Source: Luteimonas sp. RC10 | Lineage (GTDB): Bacteria; Pseudomonadota; Gammaproteobacteria; Xanthomonadales; Xanthomonadaceae | NCBI RefSeq assembly: GCF_014192745.1 | Contig: NZ_JACHYJ010000002.1 | Coordinates: 434,001-498,000, forward strand | Length of the DNA stretch: 64,000 bases | Direction of reading: 5' to 3' | Shown: in pieces, positions 58,261 through 64,000 of the stretch | Numbering within the stretch: the stretch's first letter is position 1 | Layout of the letters: the number at the start of each line of letters is the position of its first letter | Notes under the pieces: generated by a model | Told to the model about the DNA's origin: nothing | Database searches by the model: none | The model's input: only the letters and a program-made list of their open reading frames with translations | Position numbers and translations under genes: made by a program

Positions 58261-59096
58261 CAAGCACGCGCATTCTCGCCGCGCTGCTGATGGCCCCGAC
58301 CGCCATCGCCGCCGTGCTGCTGCTCAACACCCCGTGGATGGCGGCGGTCTCGGCCATCGTGTTTCTCGCCGCGCTGTGGGAATGGCTGCGGCTGGCGGGT
58401 GTCGACGACACCCTCGCGCGCACCGCGCTGCTGCTGCTCAACCTGCTGTTGATGGTGGCCATCGTCTGGGGATCGGCGACCGGCGGCGGTTCGCTGGTGC
58501 TGCTCAAGATGCTGGCCATGGTCGGCGTGCTCTGGTGGCTGGCGGCGGCGCTGTGGCTGCGTCGCTACGAGTTCGCCGCCGCCCCCGATGCCCGCGGGCG
58601 GATCCTCAAGCTGGCCGCCGGCACACTGGCGGTGATTCCAGCCTGGGCGGCGCTGTGCGTGATCCACGCCAACGAGGGCGGCGAACACGGCAATCGCTGG
58701 CTGTTGCTGGCGCTGGCGATCGTCTGGGCCACCGACACCGGCGCCTACTTCGCCGGCCGCCGCTTCGGGCGCCGCAAGCTGGCGCCGCGGATCAGCCCCA
58801 ACAAGACGGTCGAAGGCCTCGCCGGCGGCATCGTCGCGGGCCTTGTCGTCGCACTGGCCTTCGCGCCGCTGGCCGGCGCGCAGCTCGCCCAGTTGCCGCT
58901 GGTGGCCGCGGTCGCAGTGCTGACGGTGCTGGCCTCTGTGGTTGGCGACCTGTTCGAGAGCCTGCTCAAGCGCCAGGCCGGCGCCAAGGACTCGGGCACG
59001 TTGATCCCTGGCCACGGCGGCGTACTCGACCGGATCGACAGCGTGCTCGCCGCGTTGCCGGTGTTCGCGTTCGGGCAGATCTGGCTCGGCTTCTGA
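58257..59096 (+). CDS. cdsA: phosphatidate cytidylyltransferase
   Basis: Makes CDP-diacylglycerol, precursor of phospholipids (including the PssA product). 279 residues, about eight membrane segments, with the family signature near the C-terminus [19 protein letters not shown] and the region [20 protein letters not shown] 58257 has AAGGAG 9 bases upstream and overlaps the uppS stop. Confidence 0.96.
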   Translation: MTSTRILAALLMAPTAIAAVLLLNTPWMAAVSAIVFLAALWEWLRLAGVDDTLARTALLLLNLLLMVAIVWGSATGGGSLVLLKMLAMVGVLWWLAAALWLRRYEFAAAPDARGRILKLAAGTLAVIPAWAALCVIHANEGGEHGNRWLLLALAIVWATDTGAYFAGRRFGRRKLAPRISPNKTVEGLAGGIVAGLVVALAFAPLAGAQLAQLPLVAAVAVLTVLASVVGDLFESLLKRQAGAKDSGTLIPGHGGVLDRIDSVLAALPVFAFGQIWLGF

Positions 59097-59145
59097 ACAC
59101 GATGACTGCCCCACTTCGCCGCCTGCCCTGCCGGGCCGACACCCC

Positions 59146-60324
59146 ATGATCCGCCGCGTCGCCGTATTCGGCGCGACCGGCTCGATCGGCACCTCGGCGC
59201 TGGACGTCATCGCCCGGCACCCGCAGCGCCTGCGCGCCAGCGTGCTCGCGGCCGGCAGCAACGTGGCCGCGCTGGTGGCGCTGTGCGCCACGCATCGGCC
59301 CGACCACGCGGTGATTGCCGACCCGTCGGCTCTGGAGGCGTTGCGCACCGGCCTGCACGCGGCCGGTGTGCGCACGCAGGCACACGCCGGCATGGCCGCG
59401 CTCGATGCGCTCGCGGTCGACGCCCAAGCCTGCGACACGGTCGTCGCGGCGATCGTCGGCGCCGCCGGGCTCGACTCCACGCTCGCCGCGCTGCGTGCCG
59501 GCAAGCGGGTCCTGCTGGCGAACAAGGAATCGCTGGTGCTGGCCGGGGATCTGATGATGCGCGCCGCGCGCGAGGCCGGCGCGGTCATCGTGCCGATCGA
59601 CAGCGAGCACAACGCGATCCACCAGTGCCTGCCCGCCGACGGCGATCGCAGCGGCGTGGCGCGGATCGTATTAACCGCCTCCGGCGGCCCGTTCCGCGGA
59701 CGCGACCGCGCAGCGCTGGCGCAGGTGACCCCGGCCCAGGCGGTCGCCCACCCCAAGTGGTCGATGGGACCGAAGATCTCGGTCGACTCGGCGACCCTGA
59801 TGAACAAGGGCCTGGAACTGATCGAGGCTCACCATCTGTTCGCGACGCCGTCCGAGCGTCTGGACGTGCTGGTGCACCCGCAGAGCCTGGTGCATTCGCT
59901 GGTGGAGTTCATCGACGGTTCCACCCTCGCCCAGCTCGGATTGCCGGACATGCGCACCGCGCTCGCGGTCGGCCTGGGCAGCCCGGAACGGATCGCCTCG
60001 GGCGTGTCGGGACTGGACCTGTTGCAGCATGGCCGGCTGGACTTCGAGGCGCCCGACACCGACACCTTCCCCTGTCTGGCGCTGGCGCGTGCGGCATTGG
60101 TCGCCGGCGGCACGGCACCGGCGCTGCTGAACGCCGCCAACGAAGTCGCGGTTTCAGCCTTTCTTCAGGGACGGATTCGTTTTCTAGCCATTCCGGCGCT
60201 GGTCGAGCATGTGCTCGCCGCGCTCCCCACCCTGACCGCCGATTCGCTGGACGTGTTGCGCGATGCCGATGCGCAAGCCCGGCGGGCCGCTGGGCAGGCG
60301 ATCGATTCCGGCGTGGTCCATTGA
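59146..60324 (+). CDS. dxr: 1-deoxy-D-xylulose 5-phosphate reductoisomerase
   Basis: Second step of the MEP isoprenoid pathway, supplying precursors for UppS. 392 residues with NADPH-binding [22 protein letters not shown], metal/substrate loop [13 protein letters not shown] and [21 protein letters not shown]. Located between cdsA and rseP in the conserved order; 49-base gap to cdsA. Confidence 0.97.
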   Translation: MIRRVAVFGATGSIGTSALDVIARHPQRLRASVLAAGSNVAALVALCATHRPDHAVIADPSALEALRTGLHAAGVRTQAHAGMAALDALAVDAQACDTVVAAIVGAAGLDSTLAALRAGKRVLLANKESLVLAGDLMMRAAREAGAVIVPIDSEHNAIHQCLPADGDRSGVARIVLTASGGPFRGRDRAALAQVTPAQAVAHPKWSMGPKISVDSATLMNKGLELIEAHHLFATPSERLDVLVHPQSLVHSLVEFIDGSTLAQLGLPDMRTALAVGLGSPERIASGVSGLDLLQHGRLDFEAPDTDTFPCLALARAALVAGGTAPALLNAANEVAVSAFLQGRIRFLAIPALVEHVLAALPTLTADSLDVLRDADAQARRAAGQAIDSGVVH

Positions 60325-60333
60325 GCGTGCGCG

Positions 60334-61698
60334 ATGTCTGAATTTCTCGGCTCGGTGTGGTGGCTGATCGTCAGCCTCGGCGTGCTCGTGACCTTCCACG
60401 AGTTCGGGCATTACTGGGTCGCGCGCCGCTGCGGGGTCAAGGTGCTGCGCTTCTCGATCGGCTTCGGGCGCCCGCTGTGGTCGCGCCGCGGGCGCGACGG
60501 CACCGTGTACCAGATCGCGATCCTGCCGCTGGGCGGCTATGTGAAGATGCTCGACGAGCGCGAGAGCCCAGTCCCGGCCGACCAGGCCGCCCAGGCCTTC
60601 AACCGGGCCTCGGTGTGGAAGCGCATCGCGATCGTCGCGGCCGGCCCGCTGGCCAACCTGCTGCTGTGTGTCCTACTGCTGTGGGCGATGTTCGTGATCG
60701 GTCGCCCCGACTACGCGCCGGTGGTGGGCCAGAGCACCGGCATCGCCGAAGCCTCGGGCCTGCGCCCCGGCGACCGCGTCGATCAGGTCGGCGACCGGGC
60801 CACCCCGACCTGGTCGGAAGTTCACCAGGCCCTGCTGCCGGCCGCCCTCGACCATCGCGACATCGCGTTGCACATCACCGATGCCAGCAATCGTCAGGTC
60901 GTGCGCGACCTGCGCCTGTCGCAGTTGCCCGACGACTTCGACCAGCGCCGCTTCACCCAGGCCATCGGCCTGTTGCCGCGGCATGCGCTGGTGCCGCCGC
61001 TGGTGGGGCGGGTCGAGCCCGACAGCGCGGCCTGGGGCATCCTCGCCGCGGGCGACCGCGTGACCGCGATCGACGGCAGCCCGGTGCGCGCGTTCGAGGA
61101 CATCGGCCCGCTGGTCGAGCAGTTGGGCGAGCGCGGCGGCGCGGCGATGATCGAGGTCGCCCGCGACGGCGAGCGTCTGGCGCTGGAGATCACGCCCGGC
61201 CGCATGGACCTGCCCGAGGGCCGCGGCCAGTACTGGGCGCTGGGCATCGCGCCTCCGCGCAACCTGCAGCCCCCGCCGAAGGATGCGATGCAGCGCTACG
61301 GCGTGGTCGCCGCCGCGCCGGTCGCGGTCCGCGAAGTCGGCCATCTGGCCGGGCAACTGGTCGGCATGATTGGGCGCGCGTTCTCGGGCCGGGTGGCGCT
61401 GGAGAACACCGTCGCCGGGCCGATCACCATCGCCCGGGCCGCCAACACCTACGCCCAGCAGGGCCCGGCCTGGTATCTGACGATCCTCGCCCTGCTGTCG
61501 CTGAGCCTGGCGATCCTGAACCTGCTCCCGATCCCCCTGCTGGATGGGGGCCACCTGTTGTATTACCTTATCGAGTTGGTCAAAGGCAGCCCCGTGAGCG
61601 AGCGCACGATGGTGGCCGGGCAGTACGTCGGCCTGGCCCTGCTGGCCAGCCTGATGGGCCTGGCGTTCTACAACGACATCCTGCAACTGGTGCGCTAG
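60334..61698 (+). CDS. rseP: RIP metalloprotease RseP
   Basis: Site-2 protease that cleaves anti-sigma factor RseA during envelope stress. 454 residues with four membrane segments; zinc site HEFGH at 22-26 (LVTFHEFGHYWVARR) and the second-site Asp404 (LPIPLLDGGHLLYYLIE). Two PDZ domains lie between (GLRPGDRVDQVGD, WGILAAGDRVTAIDGSP). Adjacent to bamA, an arrangement seen across proteobacteria. Confidence 0.96.
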   Translation: MSEFLGSVWWLIVSLGVLVTFHEFGHYWVARRCGVKVLRFSIGFGRPLWSRRGRDGTVYQIAILPLGGYVKMLDERESPVPADQAAQAFNRASVWKRIAIVAAGPLANLLLCVLLLWAMFVIGRPDYAPVVGQSTGIAEASGLRPGDRVDQVGDRATPTWSEVHQALLPAALDHRDIALHITDASNRQVVRDLRLSQLPDDFDQRRFTQAIGLLPRHALVPPLVGRVEPDSAAWGILAAGDRVTAIDGSPVRAFEDIGPLVEQLGERGGAAMIEVARDGERLALEITPGRMDLPEGRGQYWALGIAPPRNLQPPPKDAMQRYGVVAAAPVAVREVGHLAGQLVGMIGRAFSGRVALENTVAGPITIARAANTYAQQGPAWYLTILALLSLSLAILNLLPIPLLDGGHLLYYLIELVKGSPVSERTMVAGQYVGLALLASLMGLAFYNDILQLVR

Positions 61699-61763
61699 AC
61701 GACCGCCCCGACCTGGTTTCCGCCGCGCAGCGCCGGACTCCCTCCCCTACCCGGACCCGAAGA

Positions 61764-64000
61764 ATGACGCGTATCCCCGACCGCCGCCTGCTCGCCCTCG
61801 CCCTCACCGCGGTGATCGCCGCTCCGGCCTGGGCCCAGACGACGGCCAACGCACCTGCCGCCCCTGCCGCGGCGCTGCCGCCGCTCGCGCCGCCGGCCGC
61901 CAGCAGCTTCACCGTCAGCGACATCCGCGTCGACGGCCTGCAGCGCATCGGTGCAGGTACGGTGTTCACGTACCTGCCGGTCGAGCGCGGCGACGCGGTC
62001 AACCAGACCCGCATCTCCGAGGCGGTCCGCGCGCTCTACCGCACCGGGTTCTTCGAAGACATCCAGGTCGCTCGTCAGGGCGACATCCTGGTGTTCACCG
62101 TGACCGAGCGCCCGGCGATCAACCGGCTCACGCTCAACGGCAACAAGGACATCAAGACCGAGGACCTGACCAAGGGTCTCAACGACATCGGCCTGTCGGA
62201 AGGCGAGACCTTCGACCGCCTCGATCTCGACCGTGTGACCCAGGAACTGGTCCGCCAGTACAACAACCGCGGCAAGTACAACGTCAAGATCACCCCGACG
62301 GTTTCGCGGCTGGATCGCAACCGCGTCGACATCGCGATCAACATCGAGGAAGGCAAGGCGGCCAAGATCCGTCACATCAACATCGTCGGCAACGAGGTCT
62401 ACGACCTCGAGACGCTGACCGACAACTGGGAATCGGGCGAATCCAACTGGCTCAGCTGGTACCGCCGCGACGACCAGTACTCGCGCGAGAAGCTCGAGGG
62501 CGACCGCGAGAAGCTGCACAACTTCTACCTCGACCGCGGCTACATCGATTTCAGCGAAGACAGCATCCAGGTCGCGATCAGCCCCGACAAGGCCGACATG
62601 TTCATCACCGCCGGCATCACCGAAGGCGAGATCTACAAGGTGTCGGACGTGCAGATCACCGGCAACACGGTGCTGCCCAAGGAGGAGATCGAGAGCCGCG
62701 TCTTCGTCAAGAAGGACCAGGTGTTCTCGCGCGCGCTGCTGGAGCTGAGCTCGGACGCGATCACCGCCACGCTCGGCAACATCGGCTACGCCTTCGCGCA
62801 GGTCAACCCGATCCCCGAGGTCGACCGCGAGAACCGCACCGTGGCGATCAACCTGCAGGTCGTGCCCGGCCCGCGCGTGCAGGTGCGCCGCATCCAGTTC
62901 AAGGGCAACAACCGCACCTCCGACGAGGTGATCCGCCGCGAGATGCGCCAGTTCGAGGGCAGCTGGTACTCGCAGGCCGCGATCGACCGCTCCAAGGTCC
63001 GCCTGCAGCGTCTGGGCTATTTCGAGTCGGGCAGCGTCAATGTCGAGACCCAGCCGGTGCCGGGCAGCAACGACCAGGTCGACGTCGTGTTCAACATGAC
63101 CGAGACCACCTCGGGCAGCTTCGTGTTCGGCCTGGGCTACTCGCAGTTGGCCGGCGTGACCACGTCGGTGCAGCTGTCACAGAACAACTTCCTGGGCAGC
63201 GGCAACCGCGTGTCGGTCGAGGCGCAGCGCAACGTCTACCTGCAGCGCTACTCGTTCTCGTTCATGAACCCGTACTTCACCGACGGCGGCATGTCGCTGG
63301 GCTACAACCTGTGGTGGCGCGAGTTCGACAACTCCGAGTTCAACACCGCGCAGTACTCCTCGACCAGCGCCGCCGGCCAGGCCATCCTGGGCATCCCGCT
63401 GACCGAGAACGACTCGATCTCGCTGCTGTTCGGCGCCGACCGCAACCAGATCTTCGCCTGGCGCGGCTCCTCGCCCGAATCGATCGTCAATTACATCGAG
63501 GCCTTCGGCTCGCGCACCTTCCACGCCTGGCGCAGCGAGCTGGCCTGGGCCCGCGATACCCGCAACGACTATCTGCAGCCCACCCGCGGCATGATGCAGC
63601 GTGTCTCGCTGGAAACCACCCTGCCCGGCTCGACCGCCGAGTACTTCAAACTCAACTACGAGATCTCCAAGTACTGGCCGATCAACCGTTACCTGGTGCT
63701 CAACACCCGCGCCGAGATCGGCTACGGCGACAGCTACGGCGACGACATCGTGCGCAACATCTGCTACGTGCCGTCGACCGAAGCCAACCCCAACCCGACC
63801 CCGAGCGCGCCGTGCGAGCCCACCTCGCCCGACTACGTACGCACAGTCACCGCCACCGGCCTGCCGTTCTTCGAGAACTTCTACGCCGGTGGCGCGCGCT
63901 CGGTGCGCGGCTTCCGCGACAACACCCTGGGCCCGCGCGAGACCGCATTCGCCAGCAGCTACCTGCAGCCGATCGGCGGCGCGGTGAAGACCGTCGGCTC
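61764..64000 (+). CDS. bamA: outer-membrane assembly protein BamA (partial, C-terminus missing)
   Basis: Inserts beta-barrel proteins into the outer membrane. The visible 745 residues include a signal peptide (about 1-25, cleavage near WAQTT), five POTRA domains (for example FTVSDIRVDGLQRIGAGTVF, YKVSDVQITGNTVLPKEEIE, VQVRRIQFKGNNRTSDEVIR) and most of the barrel with the VRGF/Y motif (VRGFRDNTLGP, Val714 to Phe717). The gene is cut by the window end. A Pro/Ala-rich insert follows the signal peptide (about 27-46). Confidence 0.97.
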   Translation, partial: MTRIPDRRLLALALTAVIAAPAWAQTTANAPAAPAAALPPLAPPAASSFTVSDIRVDGLQRIGAGTVFTYLPVERGDAVNQTRISEAVRALYRTGFFEDIQVARQGDILVFTVTERPAINRLTLNGNKDIKTEDLTKGLNDIGLSEGETFDRLDLDRVTQELVRQYNNRGKYNVKITPTVSRLDRNRVDIAINIEEGKAAKIRHINIVGNEVYDLETLTDNWESGESNWLSWYRRDDQYSREKLEGDREKLHNFYLDRGYIDFSEDSIQVAISPDKADMFITAGITEGEIYKVSDVQITGNTVLPKEEIESRVFVKKDQVFSRALLELSSDAITATLGNIGYAFAQVNPIPEVDRENRTVAINLQVVPGPRVQVRRIQFKGNNRTSDEVIRREMRQFEGSWYSQAAIDRSKVRLQRLGYFESGSVNVETQPVPGSNDQVDVVFNMTETTSGSFVFGLGYSQLAGVTTSVQLSQNNFLGSGNRVSVEAQRNVYLQRYSFSFMNPYFTDGGMSLGYNLWWREFDNSEFNTAQYSSTSAAGQAILGIPLTENDSISLLFGADRNQIFAWRGSSPESIVNYIEAFGSRTFHAWRSELAWARDTRNDYLQPTRGMMQRVSLETTLPGSTAEYFKLNYEISKYWPINRYLVLNTRAEIGYGDSYGDDIVRNICYVPSTEANPNPTPSAPCEPTSPDYVRTVTATGLPFFENFYAGGARSVRGFRDNTLGPRETAFASSYLQPIGGAVKTVG

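Overview
The window reads as a stretch of core chromosome from a very GC-rich gammaproteobacterium of the Xanthomonadaceae/Lysobacteraceae (Lysobacter/Luteimonas-like). The evidence is the combination of a MetX-like enzyme of the type xanthomonads use as a serine O-succinyltransferase, a xanthomonad-style transmembrane repetitive protein, class III PHA synthase (phaE-phaC), a complete ccmABCDEFGHI operon, and gene orders such as minC-minD-minE and pyrH-frr-uppS-cdsA-dxr-rseP-bamA. I saw no insertion sequence, prophage, integrase, CRISPR array or rRNA operon. Codon use looks uniform, and the many long overlapping antisense reading frames are by-products of high GC.

Layout, left to right. 1-4.9 kb: the start of an RND efflux adaptor (cut by the window edge), two small c-type cytochromes, a repetitive membrane protein, the Fe-S carrier nfuA, phhB and a lipoprotein with a TonB C-terminal domain. 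4.9-12.4 kb: rluC diverges from rne, which has a long leader and ends at a strong terminator; then a GacA/UvrY-type regulator, a SCO1 copper chaperone and a YbdL-type aminotransferase. 12.5-19.5 kb: a REP-like palindrome, then nine translationally coupled cytochrome c maturation genes. 19.5-23.7 kb: a sulfur pair (MetX-like acyltransferase and cysteine dioxygenase), a lipoprotein, tRNA-Leu(CAA), an NRDE protein and two small membrane proteins. 23.7-26.8 kb: phaC, phaE and pssA.

26.8-30.1 kb: a tightly overlapping operon of SPFH protein, small membrane protein, ribbon-helix-helix regulator, DUF4177 protein and CPBP protease, behind a promoter overlapped by a perfect 7-5-7 palindrome; an M15 carboxypeptidase follows. 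30.1-37.1 kb: DUF423 and SRPBCC membrane proteins, a DesK/DesR-type two-component pair, an acetyltransferase, minCDE and a small HExxH protein. 37.2-45.7 kb: an M2 (ACE-like) peptidase, a Bcr/CflA drug transporter, a DUF1264 lipoprotein and gcvP under a tandem glycine riboswitch; gcvP carries an in-frame copy of an intergenic-type repeat. 45.7-49.1 kb: a five-gene overlapping operon (acyl-CoA dehydrogenase-like, PIG-L deacetylase, NodS-like methyltransferase, GT2 glycosyltransferase, SemiSWEET-like) that looks like an undescribed glycolipid or amino-sugar pathway. 49.2-55.9 kb: katE, an EAL phosphodiesterase with degenerate GGDEF, and two low-complexity small proteins. 56-64 kb: the essential pyrH-to-bamA block, with bamA cut by the window end.

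Functional links: the c-type cytochromes depend on the Ccm machinery; uppS, cdsA and pssA feed envelope lipid synthesis while rseP and bamA handle envelope stress and outer-membrane assembly. The three most interesting targets are the SPFH/RHH/CPBP operon with its candidate operator, the deacetylase/methyltransferase/glycosyltransferase operon, and a PhaE subunit with a histone-like tail of about 115 residues.
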